The notes under the pieces are model-generated. The model made no database searches, was not told the origin of the DNA, and worked only from the letters and a program-made list of their open reading frames with translations. From Nitratireductor kimnyeongensis (lineage in GTDB: Bacteria > Pseudomonadota > Alphaproteobacteria > Rhizobiales > Rhizobiaceae), in the NCBI RefSeq assembly GCF_019891395.1, contig NZ_CP078143.1:1278001-1342000 (forward strand): a DNA stretch of 64,000 nt, in the 5' to 3' direction. Positions 1-9,855 of this stretch are shown here, piece after piece; the first letter of the stretch is position 1, and each line of letters opens with the position of its first letter. The translations under genes and the position numbers were made by a program.

Positions 1-425
1 GCGAAAGGCGCGATGCCTGTGCCGGTGGAGATCATGTAGAGGTTTTTCGCCGGCGTCAGCGCATCGTTGACTAGCGTGCCCGTGGACTTCTGGCGCATGA
101 GCACCGTGTCGCCGGGCTGGATCTTCTGCAGATGCTGGGTCAGAGGACCATCCGGCACCTTGATGGAGAAGAACTCCACTTCCTCGTCCCAGGCGGGACT
201 GGCGATGGAATAGGCGCGGAAGACAGGCTTTTCCGCATTGGGCAGGCCGATCATCACGAACTCGCCGGAGCGGAAGCGGAAGCTCTGCGGCCGCGTGATG
301 CGGAAGGCAAAGAGATTGTCCGTGTAATGTTTCACCGACGTCACGCGCTCGGCAAAGCAGCCGGCGGGAATCGGGAATTCAGGGGTCTTTTCGGCGTCGT
401 TCTCGCGGAGCGCAGCGCTGTCCAT
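1..425 (-). CDS. fpr: Ferredoxin-NADP reductase (partial, N-terminal part only)
   Basis: The visible 141 residues are the FAD-binding beta-barrel of a ferredoxin/flavodoxin-NADP+ reductase, which moves electrons between NADPH and ferredoxin or flavodoxin in the cytoplasm. The FAD signature RAYSIAS is present near residue 74, and STGTGIAPF, the start of the NADP-binding domain, is the last thing before the window edge. The C-terminal half is outside the window. The start ATG at 425 is followed by an acidic stretch, then EFPIPAG. The gene is divergent from hyuA with a 195-bp intergenic region that carries a palindrome. Fpr is usually an oxidative-stress or housekeeping enzyme in this group; family assignment is secure, physiological partner is not. 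Confidence 0.9.
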   Translation of the reverse strand, partial: MDSAALRENDAEKTPEFPIPAGCFAERVTSVKHYTDNLFAFRITRPQSFRFRSGEFVMIGLPNAEKPVFRAYSIASPAWDEEVEFFSIKVPDGPLTQHLQKIQPGDTVLMRQKSTGTLVNDALTPAKNLYMISTGTGIAPF

Positions 426-524
426 GAATACTGTCCTCGTTCGGTCGGAAGTCTCTATGCCTGTTTCCGGTTCGGATGCAAACCCAAATCGCGGTACCGA
501 TGGCTGCTCTTGCCTGTCGAAATT

Positions 525-538
525 ATTAGTATACAAAT
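525..538. promoter_or_regulatory. GntR/FadR-type palindromic operator candidate
   Basis: The 14-bp site ATTAGTATACAAAT has the core GTATAC and is palindromic except for one internal pair. Sites of the form TNGTATACNA are typical of FCD-type GntR regulators. It lies about 80 bp upstream of hyuA in the fpr-hyuA divergent region. No GntR regulator is encoded in the window, so the assignment is inference from shape alone. Confidence 0.4.
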
Positions 539-620
539 GAATTTGACGTCAAGTTTCGTGCGTTCGACACCTATTTCAATTCGTCGGGTCAACAAAGGTT
601 TCACATTCCGGATTTCACCC

Positions 621-2699
621 ATGAATGAGAAAAAAGGCATCAATTCGGGTTCCGTTGTCGTCGGCATCGATGTGGGCGGCACCTTCACCGACCTGATCCT
701 GATCGATACCCGCAAGGGATCGGATGGGGGTGTCAGGGTCGCCAAGACACCCACCACCATCGAGAACCAGGCTTTCGGCGTGGTCAACGCTATACGCGAG
801 ACCGAGGTTCCGGCCTCCGAGATCGGGCTGATCGTGCATGGCACGACCACCACGACGAATGCGGTGCTTGAGCGGCAGCTTGCCAGAACAGGCATGATCA
901 CCACCGCCGGCTTTCGCGACATCATCGAGCTTGGGCGGCGCACACGGCCACAGGCCTATGGCATGACAGGGACCTTCACTCCGGTGGTGCCGCGCAATCT
1001 GCGGCTCGAGGTGGATGAGCGCCTGGACGCCGCCGGAAACGTGCTCACACCACTCGATGAGGATGGCGTGCGCGCGGCGGTGAAGGCGCTGCTCGATCAG
1101 GGCTGCGTTTCGCTGGTGATTCACTTCCTGCACGCCTATGCCAACCCGGCCCATGAAAAGCGCGCGGCTGAAATTGCCGCCGAACTTTGGCCCAACGATT
1201 ACATCACCACTGGACATGCACTTCTGTCGGAAGCGCGCGAATTCGAACGCGGCGTAACGGCTGCCGTCAATGCCTCGGTACAGCCAATTCTCGAGCGCTA
1301 CATCGCCCGCCTCTCGAACGAATTGCAGGGCCTCGGCTATGCGCGCGACTTTCTGGTGATGAATGGCAATGGCGGCATGATCTCCGCCGCCCATGTGGCC
1401 CGTGAGGCCGCCAAGACGGTGATGTCCGGCCCGGCCTCGGGCGTGATGGCCGCAGCCTTCACGGCGCGGCGGGCGGGCGTCGACAATCTCATCACCTACG
1501 ATATGGGCGGCACATCCACCGATGTGGCTCTGGTGCGCGGCGCGCGACCGGCAGTCTCCAACGAGATTGAGGTGGAGTATGCCATGCCGATCCATGTGCC
1601 GATGGTGGATGTACACACGGTGGGTGCCGGCGGCGGATCGATCGCGCGCGTCAACGATGCGGGACTTCTGGAAGTGGGGCCGCAGAGCGCCGGTGCGAAG
1701 CCCGGCCCGATCTGCTATGGCCGCGGCGGCACGGAGCCGACCATCTCCGACGCCAATCTTCTTCTCGGCAGATTGAACTCGAAAAAACTGCTCTCGGTGG
1801 ACAATCCGGTTTCCGTTTCCGATGTCGAGGCGATCTTTGCAGACAGGCTCGGAAGCCGTCTCGAGCTTTCCGGCGTGGAGGCGGCGGGTGCTGTGCTGCA
1901 GATCGCCAACATCAAGATGGCGGGCGCGATCCGCATGGTCTCGCTCGGCAAGGGGCACGACCCGCGCGATTTTGCGCTTTTTGCTTTCGGAGGCGCGGGG
2001 CCGCTGCATGCGGCGGCCCTCGCTCGCGAGTTGGGTATTCCGCGCGTGATGGTTCCCGCGCGCCCCGGCATCACCAACGCGCTTGGCTGCGTGGTCGCCG
2101 ATCTGCGGCACGATTTCGTGCGCACGGTGAACCGCCCCGTGGCGAGCCTCGACGTGGCACTCGTCAAAAGCGTGCTTGAAGAGCAGCGCGCCGAAGGCGA
2201 GGCGCTGATCGCGGAAGAGACGGTGCAGCCGGAGCGCATTGAGTGCGTACACACGGCGGACATGCAGTTTGTCGGCCAGACGCATCTCATCAATGTGCCC
2301 CTGCCCGGCCCCGAGATCGACCGCGACACGCTGCAGACGCTCTTTGAAGAAGCCTATTTCGCCCGCTTCAAGGTGCGGCTGCCGGAGATCCGCGCCAATC
2401 TCGTCAATCTCAACACCTCCGTGATCGGCGTGCGCGCGGACATCGATCTTGCCAGCCTGATCGACCCGGCAGGACGTGTCGCAACGCTCGCCGAAGCGCT
2501 GAACGAGCAGCGGCGGGTCTGGTTTGCCGGCGACTGGCACGACACGCCGGTCTATGCCCGCGAAAAACTGCCGCTCGATGCGGTGATCGAGGGGCCGGCG
2601 ATCCTCGAACAGCTCGACACGACCACGGTGATCGAGCCCGGCGACCGGGCGGCATCCGATGCCGATGGGAACATCATCATCACGGTGGGAGCGAGCTGA
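621..2699 (+). CDS. hyuA: Hydantoinase/oxoprolinase subunit A (HyuA family)
   Basis: This 692-residue protein is an ATP-dependent HyuA-family subunit, which with HyuB hydrolyses cyclic amides such as hydantoins, 5-oxoproline or caprolactam. The N-terminal phosphate-binding motif GIDVGGTFTD, the VHGTTTTTNA segment, the central YDMGGTSTD motif and the FGGAGPLHA segment near residue 460 are all present. An upstream in-frame extension reads back to 132, but it crosses the intergenic region and overlaps fpr; the ATG at 621 directly precedes the family N-terminus. hyuB follows after a repeat-containing spacer. The substrate cannot be read from sequence; no transporter or racemase is adjacent. Confidence 0.88.
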   Translation: MNEKKGINSGSVVVGIDVGGTFTDLILIDTRKGSDGGVRVAKTPTTIENQAFGVVNAIRETEVPASEIGLIVHGTTTTTNAVLERQLARTGMITTAGFRDIIELGRRTRPQAYGMTGTFTPVVPRNLRLEVDERLDAAGNVLTPLDEDGVRAAVKALLDQGCVSLVIHFLHAYANPAHEKRAAEIAAELWPNDYITTGHALLSEAREFERGVTAAVNASVQPILERYIARLSNELQGLGYARDFLVMNGNGGMISAAHVAREAAKTVMSGPASGVMAAAFTARRAGVDNLITYDMGGTSTDVALVRGARPAVSNEIEVEYAMPIHVPMVDVHTVGAGGGSIARVNDAGLLEVGPQSAGAKPGPICYGRGGTEPTISDANLLLGRLNSKKLLSVDNPVSVSDVEAIFADRLGSRLELSGVEAAGAVLQIANIKMAGAIRMVSLGKGHDPRDFALFAFGGAGPLHAAALARELGIPRVMVPARPGITNALGCVVADLRHDFVRTVNRPVASLDVALVKSVLEEQRAEGEALIAEETVQPERIECVHTADMQFVGQTHLINVPLPGPEIDRDTLQTLFEEAYFARFKVRLPEIRANLVNLNTSVIGVRADIDLASLIDPAGRVATLAEALNEQRRVWFAGDWHDTPVYAREKLPLDAVIEGPAILEQLDTTTVIEPGDRAASDADGNIIITVGAS

Positions 2700-2717
2700 T
2701 GAACGCAAAGCTCGCCA

Positions 2718-2833
2718 CTCATCCGCCTGCCGGCACCTTCTCCCCGTTCACGGGGAGAAGAACGATGGCCGCAACGCCGAAGCAAGCCTCCTTCTCCCTG
2801 CCTGCGGGGAGAAGGTCCCGGCAGGGGGATGAG
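2718..2833. repeat. Rhizobial-type intergenic inverted repeat inside the hyu operon
   Basis: Two 29-bp arms, 2718-2746 and 2805-2833, match as inverted repeats at 27 of 29 positions and are separated by 58 bp. The left arm starts CTCATCCGCCTGCCGG and the right ends CAGGGGGATGAG. Elements with this wording are, from memory, widespread between rhizobial genes. It fills the hyuA-hyuB spacer and could form a stable hairpin in the operon mRNA. Confidence 0.7.
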
Positions 2834-2865
2834 GGGCATGGCGTCAACGCAAAAGGGAGGCACGG

Positions 2866-4623
2866 ATGACCGATACTAACACCCCCGCCCTCGACGCCAT
2901 CACGCTCTCGGTGATCCAGGCGGCGCTCCAGCAGGTGTGCGACGAGATGGACCTGACCTTCTCGCGTGCCGCGTTCTCACCCGTGATCGCCGAGGCAAAC
3001 GACCGTTCGGACGGCATCTACGCCGCCGAAGACGGCGCGCTGATCGCGCAGGGCTCGGCCGGGCTGCCGGTCTTTGTCGGCGTGATGCAGTATTCCACGC
3101 GCACGCTCATCGAGCGCATCGCGGGTGGCGAGACGGCGGCGCCCGAACCGGGCGACATCTACATCGTCAACGACCCGTATCTCGGCGGCACGCATCTCAT
3201 GGATGTGCGCTTCGCCATGCCCGTGTGGCGCGATGGGAAGATCTTCTGCTGGCTCTCCAACACCGGGCACTGGCCGGACATTGGCGGCGCGGTTCCGGGC
3301 GGCTTTTCCGCCTCCGCCACGGCGGTGGAACAGGAAGGGCTGCGCCTGCCGCCAGTGAAGCTTTTCAAGAAGGGCGAACTGGATCCCGAAATCTACGCCA
3401 TCATCTGCTCCAACATCCGCGTTGCCGACCAGCGCATCGGCGATATTCGGGCGCAGGGCGCGGCTTTGGAAGTGGGCGCGGAGCGGCTGGCGCAGGTGCT
3501 CGACCGCTATGGCGACGAGACGGTGCGGCAGGCCATCGCCGAACTGCGCACCCGCGCGGCGACACAGATGCGCACGCTGATCGCGCCGATCCCCGACGGG
3601 GTCTATTGCGGCGAGGCTTTCGTGGATTCCGACGGCGTGGTGGACGAGCCGCTGACCATCGCGCTCGCCATCGAAAAGAAGGGCGACACGCTGACCTTCG
3701 ATTTCGAAGGATCAAGCCCGCCCTGCATGGGGCCGATGAACAGCGTTCTCGCCACGACGCTGTCCTCCGTCTATCTGGCCATGCGCCACATCTTTCCCGA
3801 AGTGCCGCTGAGCGCCGGCGCGTTCGAGCCGCTGATCATAAAGCGGCCGGAGGGCACGTTTCTTGATGCGCGCTATCCGCGTCCGGTTTCAGGCTGCGCG
3901 GCAGAGGTGTCGCAGCGCATTGCGGAGGCCGTGTTTGCGGCCATGGTGAAGGCCTTGCCGGAAAAGGTGACCGCGGCCCCTGCCGGTTCCAGCGGCAATT
4001 TCGCTCTTGGCGGGCATGACCCGGCGCGTGGGCGCGATTTCGTCATGTATCAGATCTCCGGCGGCGGCTATGGCGGCAATGCCGACCATGACGGCCTGAC
4101 CAATGGGTGCTCCACCATCGGCATTTCCAAATCGCCACCGGTGGAGGTGATGGAGCAGGCCTTTCCCGTGCTCTACCGGCGCTATGCGCTGCGCGAGGGC
4201 TCGGGCGGCGCCGGCGAGCATCGCGGCGGGTTCGGTCTTTCCTACGAGGTGGAGATCCTGCGCGGTGATGCCCGCGCCTCCTTCGTGATGGACCATGGCC
4301 GGACAGGCCCGCAGGGCGTGCTCGGCGGCAGGGACGGCAAGGTGAACGAGGTGACGGTGTGGCGCGATGGCAAAGCCCATGTGCCGCCGCATCTTTCCAA
4401 GGAACAGGATATTCCACTGAAAGCCGGTGACCGGGTTTGTGTCGGCACGCCCGGCGGCGGCGGCTATGGCGATCCTCTGAAGCGTGCGCCGGAAAAGGTT
4501 TTGCGCGATGTGGCGCTGGGGTATTACACGGCAGACGAAGCCGAGGCGCTGTTTGGCGTGGTGCTGAGCGCGGATGGTCAGGCGGTGGACGAAGTGGCAA
4601 CGCTGGCGAAGCGCGGCGGCTGA
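2866..4623 (+). CDS. hyuB: Hydantoinase/oxoprolinase subunit B (HyuB family)
   Basis: This 585-residue protein is the HyuB partner of the upstream HyuA and has normal family length. Family landmarks are NDPYLGGTHLMD near residue 102, the WLSNTGHWPDIGG segment near residue 128, and the C-terminal GTPGGGGYGDP loop near residue 527. The start ATG is preceded by AAAGGGAGG at suitable distance. HyuA and HyuB act as a heteromer in 5-oxoprolinase, N-methylhydantoinase and caprolactamase systems; in this genome they are encoded as two separate polypeptides rather than as the single fused protein found in eukaryotic oxoprolinase. The reaction performed here is undetermined. Confidence 0.88.
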   Translation: MTDTNTPALDAITLSVIQAALQQVCDEMDLTFSRAAFSPVIAEANDRSDGIYAAEDGALIAQGSAGLPVFVGVMQYSTRTLIERIAGGETAAPEPGDIYIVNDPYLGGTHLMDVRFAMPVWRDGKIFCWLSNTGHWPDIGGAVPGGFSASATAVEQEGLRLPPVKLFKKGELDPEIYAIICSNIRVADQRIGDIRAQGAALEVGAERLAQVLDRYGDETVRQAIAELRTRAATQMRTLIAPIPDGVYCGEAFVDSDGVVDEPLTIALAIEKKGDTLTFDFEGSSPPCMGPMNSVLATTLSSVYLAMRHIFPEVPLSAGAFEPLIIKRPEGTFLDARYPRPVSGCAAEVSQRIAEAVFAAMVKALPEKVTAAPAGSSGNFALGGHDPARGRDFVMYQISGGGYGGNADHDGLTNGCSTIGISKSPPVEVMEQAFPVLYRRYALREGSGGAGEHRGGFGLSYEVEILRGDARASFVMDHGRTGPQGVLGGRDGKVNEVTVWRDGKAHVPPHLSKEQDIPLKAGDRVCVGTPGGGGYGDPLKRAPEKVLRDVALGYYTADEAEALFGVVLSADGQAVDEVATLAKRGG

Positions 4624-4637
4624 GAGGGTTGAGCCAG

Positions 4638-4760
4638 GCGCCCTCGCCCTTCGACAGGCTCAGGATGAGGGCTGTTGATATGCTGGCGTGTTTCAGCAGT
4701 TGCTTCGTGCGACGACGCTCAAGTAGCCCTCATCCTGAGCCTGTCGAAGGGCGAGGGCGC
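4638..4760. repeat. Perfect 36-bp inverted repeat downstream of hyuB
   Basis: The arms 4638-4673 and 4725-4760 are exact reverse complements over 36 bp, with a 51-bp spacer; pairing continues outward to 4633 and 4765 with one mismatch. The core CTTCGACAGGCTCAGGATGA is a common alphaproteobacterial intergenic repeat. It sits between the convergent ends of hyuB and the phytase-like gene and may stop transcription from both sides. Confidence 0.85.
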
Positions 4761-4780
4761 TTGGCACCGAACCTCCCCAC

Positions 4781-5797
4781 TCACTCTCCAAGCAGACGAA
4801 ACTCCAGATAGAGATTGCGCTGCAGGAGCGAATGGTTGTCGTCGGACATGAGCGAGACCATGGTCGCGCCATCGGCGCGCTGCCAGACATCGAGCGCTTC
4901 CATATTGTCGATCTGATGATCCATGCCGGCGGTGAAGAGCACCGGCCCGTCCGCCACGCTTCCGGGGGCAATGGTTGCGCCATCGATCCGGCGTATGCGC
5001 ATGGCTACACCGCTGGCGAAGGTGAAACGGCGCTCCAGCAGAAGCAGATCGCCATCGGGCAGAAACGCGCCATCGGTGATGTCGAAGCCTTCTGAACGTG
5101 CGACGGTGAAGACGCCTTTCATCGGCCCTTCGAGAATGGCGGCAAAGCAATTGCCATCCTCATCGATACTGCGCTCGGCGACGACGACACGCGCCCCGTC
5201 CAGCCGCCCGCCCGGCGGCGCATAGGCGATGGTCTCGAAGCCGCGATTGCTGCGCAACTCCTCTCTCGGAACCAGATAATCCAGATCGCGGATGGCAGCC
5301 CCCATGGCATCGCGTTCGATCTCGAACTCGGCAATCCGCTGAACGCGCTCGAAGCTCACGGTCGCCAGTTCGCCCCTGACGGCAATGCCCTCGGCATCGG
5401 TGGTCCATTTCTCACGCGTGGAATTGCCATCGCCGTCCACCATGGGCTGCATGGAAAAATCGGTAAAGTCCGACGGACGCCCCTCGGCGTCGCGCGTCAA
5501 GCTACCGAAAAACCAGAAACCCGTGTCGGAAACGCCCATCACATCGCTGCCTGGCGAGGTGAAGCGAAACGAGGAAAACGCGCCAAAATGATCGATGGGA
5601 GAAGTCATGGACAGACCACCGGAAAACTCCAGCGGCCCAAAGCGCGTCTCATGAGAACCAATGGCGAAATGGCGGATGGGCACCGCATTGACCGCCATGG
5701 GGATGGACGGTTCCTGAGCCTTAACCGGGCTTGCCACCAAGAAGATCAGTGCCGCAAGAAACAGGCGTAGTCGAAAGGGAAAAAGCCTAGCCCGCAC
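4781..5797 (-). CDS. Exported esterase-like phytase-family protein
   Basis: The protein (338 residues from the GTG at 5797) has a signal peptide ending near ASPVKA, followed by a beta-propeller-like body of the 'esterase-like activity of phytase' family. Sequence support is the [27 protein letters not shown] N-terminus (only its first residues matter for recognition), the repeated [15 protein letters not shown] strand and [11 protein letters not shown] near the end. A longer TTG start at 5851 would lie inside cobT; the GTG leaves a normal n-region and an 11-bp overlap with the cobT end. It is therefore probably co-transcribed with cobST. Substrate unknown; periplasmic location is inferred from the signal peptide. 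Confidence 0.72.
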   Translation of the reverse strand: MRARLFPFRLRLFLAALIFLVASPVKAQEPSIPMAVNAVPIRHFAIGSHETRFGPLEFSGGLSMTSPIDHFGAFSSFRFTSPGSDVMGVSDTGFWFFGSLTRDAEGRPSDFTDFSMQPMVDGDGNSTREKWTTDAEGIAVRGELATVSFERVQRIAEFEIERDAMGAAIRDLDYLVPREELRSNRGFETIAYAPPGGRLDGARVVVAERSIDEDGNCFAAILEGPMKGVFTVARSEGFDITDGAFLPDGDLLLLERRFTFASGVAMRIRRIDGATIAPGSVADGPVLFTAGMDHQIDNMEALDVWQRADGATMVSLMSDDNHSLLQRNLYLEFRLLGE

Positions 5798-7673
5798 GCC
5801 GCATCGCGCCGCCGCCGCGGCGCGCGCCCTCTTCCTCGAAGAGCGAGGCAAGCTGCTCGGTCATGGCGCCGGCCAGTTCCTCCGCATCGACAATGGTGAC
5901 GGCGCGGCGATAATAGCGCGTCACGTCATGGCCGATGCCGATGGCGAGAAGTTCGACCGGTGAGCGGGTCTCGATCAGGTCGATGACGCCGCGCAGATGC
6001 CGCTCGAGATAATTGCCGGGATTGACCGACAGGGTGGAATCGTCAACCGGTGCACCGTCTGAAATCATCATCATGATCTTGCGCTGCTCGGGCCGCGCCA
6101 TCAGGCGCTGATGCGCCCACAAAAGCGCCTCGCCGTCGATGTTTTCCTTCAGAAGCCCCTCGCGCATCATCAGGCCGAGATTGCGCCGCGCGCGGCGCCA
6201 GGGGGCGTCGGCGCTCTTGTAAATGATGTGGCGCAGATCGTTCAGACGGCCGGGATTGGCGGGCTTGCCATCCTTCAGCCATTTCTCGCGCGCCTGCCCG
6301 CCCTTCCACGCTCGCGTGGTGAAGCCAAGGATCTCGACGCGGACACCGCAGCGCTCCAGCGTGCGGGCCAGAATGTCGGCGCAGGTGGCCGCCACCGTGA
6401 TCGGCCGGCCGCGCATGGAGCCCGAATTGTCGAGCACCAGCGTCACCACCGTATCGCGGAAATTGGTGTCGCGCTCCTGCTTGAAGGAGAGCGGCTGCAT
6501 GGGATCGATCACGAGGCGCACGAGGCGAGCCGTATCGAGCACGCCCTCTTCCAGATCGAAATCCCAGGAGCGGTTCTGCTGGGCCATCAGACGGCGTTGC
6601 AGGCGGTTTGCGAGACGCCCGACCACGCCCTGCAGATTTGAGAGCTGCTTGTCGAGGAAAGCACGCAAGCGATCGAGCTCTTCCTCGTCGCAAAGCTCTT
6701 CGGCACCGATGGTCTCGTCGAACTCGGTGGTGAAAACCTTGTAGTCTATGTCGCGCGCGGCCTGGTCGAACGGGCTGTCGGGACGGCGCGCCTCACCAGG
6801 CGTTTCCGAATCGAGCTCGTCGTCTTCAGAGACATCGTCGGCAGTGGTGTCGCCAGCTTCGCTCTCGCCGGTCTCGGTGTCCTCGCTCTCGCCGCTAGAC
6901 TCCTCGCCCTCGCTCTCTTCGCCGCCGGATTCGTCCTCTTCGCTCTGCTCGGCCTGTTCCTGTGCCTCCGGCGCGTCGCTGTCTTCCTCGCTCTCTTCGG
7001 TCTGCTCCTCCTCGGCGAGATCCTCGCCGAGATCGATGGACGAAAGAAGATCGCGCACCGCGCGGGCAAATCCGTTCTGATCGTCGATCTGGGTGGCAAG
7101 CGCGTCAATATCTGCCGCGGCCTTGTCCTCGACCCAATCGCGCCAGAGCGACACGAGCTTTTCGCCGCTTTTCGGGGCAGGACGGCCAGTCAGCTTTTCG
7201 CGCACCATCAGCGCGATGGCTTCCTCAAGCGGCGCATCGGCCTTGTCGGTCACTTCGGCGAGGTTGGCGCGCTCATACTTGTCCTGCAGCATGGCGGCAA
7301 TGTTGTCGCCCATGCCCTGCATGGCACGCGAACCGATCGCCTCGACGCGCGCCTGCTCGACTGCGTCATAAATGGCGCGGGCCTCATTGCCTTCCGGTGC
7401 GAGACGGCGATGCAGATCGGTGTCGTGGCAGGCACGGCGCAGCGCCATCGAATCGCTGATGCCCCGGGTGATGGTGAGCGCTTCGGCACTCGCCCGCTTG
7501 GGCAGGTCCGGCAGGCGGGCGCGGCTGCCCGTCAGCGATGGCTTGTCCTTGGAGAAGGAGACCTCAAGCTCGTGATCGCCGGCAACGGCACGCATGCATG
7601 CGGTGGTGGCCCGCTTGAACGGGTCGAGCGGCGCTTCGGCTGGCTGTCCGGGCTTTCGGTTGGTCTGGCTCAC
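5787..7673 (-). CDS. cobT: Aerobic cobaltochelatase subunit CobT
   Basis: This 628-residue protein is the large VWA subunit of the CobNST cobaltochelatase, which inserts cobalt into hydrogenobyrinate a,c-diamide in aerobic cobalamin synthesis. An N-terminal CobT domain is followed by a very acidic linker at about 217-300 (runs of Glu, Asp and Ser) and a C-terminal von Willebrand A domain whose MIDAS motif DNSGSM is at 415-420. The start is GTG at 7673. It lies 30 bp downstream of cobS, and the two form the AAA+/VWA chaperone pair of the enzyme. cobN is not in the window, as is usual for this separate cobST locus in Rhizobiales. Confidence 0.96.
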   Translation of the reverse strand: MSQTNRKPGQPAEAPLDPFKRATTACMRAVAGDHELEVSFSKDKPSLTGSRARLPDLPKRASAEALTITRGISDSMALRRACHDTDLHRRLAPEGNEARAIYDAVEQARVEAIGSRAMQGMGDNIAAMLQDKYERANLAEVTDKADAPLEEAIALMVREKLTGRPAPKSGEKLVSLWRDWVEDKAAADIDALATQIDDQNGFARAVRDLLSSIDLGEDLAEEEQTEESEEDSDAPEAQEQAEQSEEDESGGEESEGEESSGESEDTETGESEAGDTTADDVSEDDELDSETPGEARRPDSPFDQAARDIDYKVFTTEFDETIGAEELCDEEELDRLRAFLDKQLSNLQGVVGRLANRLQRRLMAQQNRSWDFDLEEGVLDTARLVRLVIDPMQPLSFKQERDTNFRDTVVTLVLDNSGSMRGRPITVAATCADILARTLERCGVRVEILGFTTRAWKGGQAREKWLKDGKPANPGRLNDLRHIIYKSADAPWRRARRNLGLMMREGLLKENIDGEALLWAHQRLMARPEQRKIMMMISDGAPVDDSTLSVNPGNYLERHLRGVIDLIETRSPVELLAIGIGHDVTRYYRRAVTIVDAEELAGAMTEQLASLFEEEGARRGGGAMRRAG

Positions 7674-7703
7674 GGGTCGTCTTTTCTCGGCCTTGGCGCG
7701 ACG

Positions 7704-8690
7704 CTAGCTCAACGCGACGTTGGCGGCCGATTCCGGCAGTTCCTCGCCGAAGGCGCGCTGGTAGAACTCGGCGACCAGCGCCCGCTCCAGCTCATCGCAT
7801 TTGTTGAGGAAGGTAAGGCGGAAAGCGAAACCGACATCGCCGAAGATCTCGGCATTTTCGGCCCACATGATCACCGTGCGCGGGCTCATGACGGTGGAGA
7901 GATCGCCATTCATGAACGCCGAGCGCGTCAAATCGGCAACGCGCACCATGCGCGAGATCGTCTCGCGGCCCTTCTCGTTCTGGAAATGCTTGTTCTTGGC
8001 CTGAACGATGGCGACTTCATCGTCATGCGGCAGATAGTTGAGCGTGGTGACGATGGACCAGCGGTCCATCTGCGCCTGGTTGATCTGCTGTGTGCCATGG
8101 TAGAGCCCGGTCGTGTCGCCCAGGCCAACCGTGTTGGCGGTGGCGAAAATGCGGAAGGCGGGATGCGGACGGATGACACGGCTCTGGTCGAGCAGGGTCA
8201 GGCGGCCCGACGATTCCAGAACGCGCTGGATGACGAACATCACGTCGGGACGGCCCGCGTCATACTCGTCGAAGACGAGCGCGACATTGTGCTGGTAGGC
8301 CCAGGGCAGGATGCCGTCCTTGAACTCGGTGACCTGCTTGCCTTCCTTGACGACGATGGCGTCCTTGCCGACGAGGTCGATACGGCTGACATGGCTGTCA
8401 AGATTGATGCGGACACAGGGCCAGTTGAGACGTGCGGCGACCTGCTCGATATGGGTGGACTTGCCGGTGCCGTGATAGCCGGAGACCATGACACGCCGAT
8501 TGTGGGCGAAGCCGGCGAGAATGGCGAGCGTCGTCTGCTTGTCGAACAGATAGTCCGGATCCACATCAGGCACATGGGAATCGGCCACCGAAAAAGCGGG
8601 CACGACCATGTCTGAGTCAAACCCGAACGTGTCTTTCACCGAAACGGTCGTGTCGGGCAAATTGGCGATATCGCGATCAATCTTGTTCAT
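7704..8690 (-). CDS. cobS: Aerobic cobaltochelatase subunit CobS (AAA+ ATPase)
   Basis: CobS (328 residues) is the AAA+ ATPase that works with CobT and CobN in cobalt insertion. Walker [10 protein letters not shown] is at 71-79, Walker [12 protein letters not shown] around 136-146, and sensor-type FATANTVG follows. Reading upstream gives 22 extra residues to 8756, but the family N-terminus begins [13 protein letters not shown]. Of two adjacent ATG codons, the one at 8690 is better spaced from the GGAGG ahead of it. cobT follows immediately on the same strand. Confidence 0.96.
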   Translation of the reverse strand: MNKIDRDIANLPDTTVSVKDTFGFDSDMVVPAFSVADSHVPDVDPDYLFDKQTTLAILAGFAHNRRVMVSGYHGTGKSTHIEQVAARLNWPCVRINLDSHVSRIDLVGKDAIVVKEGKQVTEFKDGILPWAYQHNVALVFDEYDAGRPDVMFVIQRVLESSGRLTLLDQSRVIRPHPAFRIFATANTVGLGDTTGLYHGTQQINQAQMDRWSIVTTLNYLPHDDEVAIVQAKNKHFQNEKGRETISRMVRVADLTRSAFMNGDLSTVMSPRTVIMWAENAEIFGDVGFAFRLTFLNKCDELERALVAEFYQRAFGEELPESAANVALS

Positions 8691-8792
8691 CATGCCTCCA
8701 GCGGCCAGGCCCTTGCCTGCATCGCTTGAACGTTTTGTTTTTCCGGGACGTCTCATCGGACATCGTTCGACGCGTCTTACCAGACGCCCGCT

Positions 8793-9410
8793 TTAACAGA
8801 AACCCGCCTGCTTCAACAGACGGTATGCTTCAAGCACGCTTCGAAGGCGCTCTTCCGATCCCCGGTCACCACCATTCGCATCGGGATGGTGCTGTTTCAC
8901 AAGGTTCTTATAGCGCGACTTGATCTCTTCGCTAGTGGCTTGTGCGCCCAGGCCCAGTGTTTCGAGCGCCTTGGCCTCAAGCGGCTTCAATCGCTTTTCT
9001 CTAGGCTTGCGCTCGGCCTGCTTGTCACCGAAAAGATTGAACGGGTCGCCCACACGGTTGTGATAGGCAGCCCGGCCTGAACGATAGGAGGAGAAATCGG
9101 CAGCGGCGCGCGCCTCGCTGTCACCGCCCATCTTCCATGTCGGGCGATGGCCCGTCAGCGCTTCCTTCTGGTAGCGCGCCACTTCCGTGTCGCTCAGACC
9201 GGAGAAATAATTGTAGCCCTTGTTGTATTGCCGCGCGTGGTCAACGCAGAAGCGGAAATACTGGCCCTCCGCATGGCGCCCCACCGGGGCACGATGGAGA
9301 CCGGGTTCATCGCACCCGTCCCACTGGCAGCGGGGCGCGCGCGACTTCGCCTCCGCTTGGGGGTCGGGTCGAATGCGAATTTTCTCGAAATATTTCGAGT
9401 AGGGTTTCAT
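8793..9410 (-). CDS. J-domain (DnaJ-like) protein
   Basis: This 205-residue protein carries a C-terminal J domain (about 145-203) with the HPD tripeptide at 175-177, the element that stimulates DnaK ATPase. The N-terminal part is specific to alphaproteobacteria and has Cys28, Cys33 and Cys55 with His residues in a CQWDGC...FCVDH arrangement that could bind metal. It has no G/F or zinc-finger region, so it is not DnaJ itself. It is encoded between cobS and bolA, in divergent orientation to bolA. A co-chaperone role is family knowledge; its client is unknown. Confidence 0.85.
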   Translation of the reverse strand: MKPYSKYFEKIRIRPDPQAEAKSRAPRCQWDGCDEPGLHRAPVGRHAEGQYFRFCVDHARQYNKGYNYFSGLSDTEVARYQKEALTGHRPTWKMGGDSEARAAADFSSYRSGRAAYHNRVGDPFNLFGDKQAERKPREKRLKPLEAKALETLGLGAQATSEEIKSRYKNLVKQHHPDANGGDRGSEERLRSVLEAYRLLKQAGFC

Positions 9411-9555
9411 ATCGGTCTGCGTGTCACCAAATCAGTGTGGAAGTATGGCCGCTCAGCGCCGGGATACAAGAATTGACTTTTGGTCAAAGTTCGACCTAGC
9501 GCTTGAATCGAACGTGAATTTGGGGATGCACCCCATATGGTGTGAGGAGACGGAA

Positions 9556-9837
9556 TTGTCCATCCAGTCGACGATAGAAAGCAAGCTGACCCACGCATTT
9601 TCTCCAGAGAGGCTTGCAGTCATCAACGAAAGCCATCTCCATGCGGGTCATCAGGAGCATTTCGACGGAACGGGAGAGACGCATTTTCGTGTGCGAATTG
9701 TCGCAGAAGCCTTCAGCGGCATGAGCCGCGTCGCGCGGCACCGTGCCGTTAACGAACTGCTTGCCGAAGAGCTCAGGGACCCCGTGCACGCACTGGCCAT
9801 CGAACCGGCAGCGCCGGGCGAGCCGACACGTTGGTGA
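9556..9837 (+). CDS. bolA: BolA family protein
   Basis: This 93-residue protein has the class II KH-like BolA fold: HFRVRIVAEAF around 40-50 and RHRAVNELLAEEL near 60. BolA proteins partner with monothiol glutaredoxins in iron-sulfur handling and affect morphology under stress. The chosen start is a TTG at 9556, because GAGGAGA lies at ideal distance and the protein then begins with the family N-terminus SIQSTIESKL; an in-frame ATG at 9526 would add ten residues not typical of the family. It is divergent from the J-domain gene, a gene order also common in related genomes. Confidence 0.88.
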   Translation: MSIQSTIESKLTHAFSPERLAVINESHLHAGHQEHFDGTGETHFRVRIVAEAFSGMSRVARHRAVNELLAEELRDPVHALAIEPAAPGEPTRW

Positions 9838-9855
9838 TTCAGCGAAGACAGGGGC

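Noticed and set aside
615..2708. Long antisense frame of 697 codons across hyuA
   Set aside because: High-GC DNA leaves stop-free antisense frames; it lacks family resemblance, while the sense frame has full HyuA motifs.
7410..8615. 401-codon plus-strand frame over cobT/cobS
   Set aside because: Antisense to well-supported cobS and the start of cobT; no recognisable domain.
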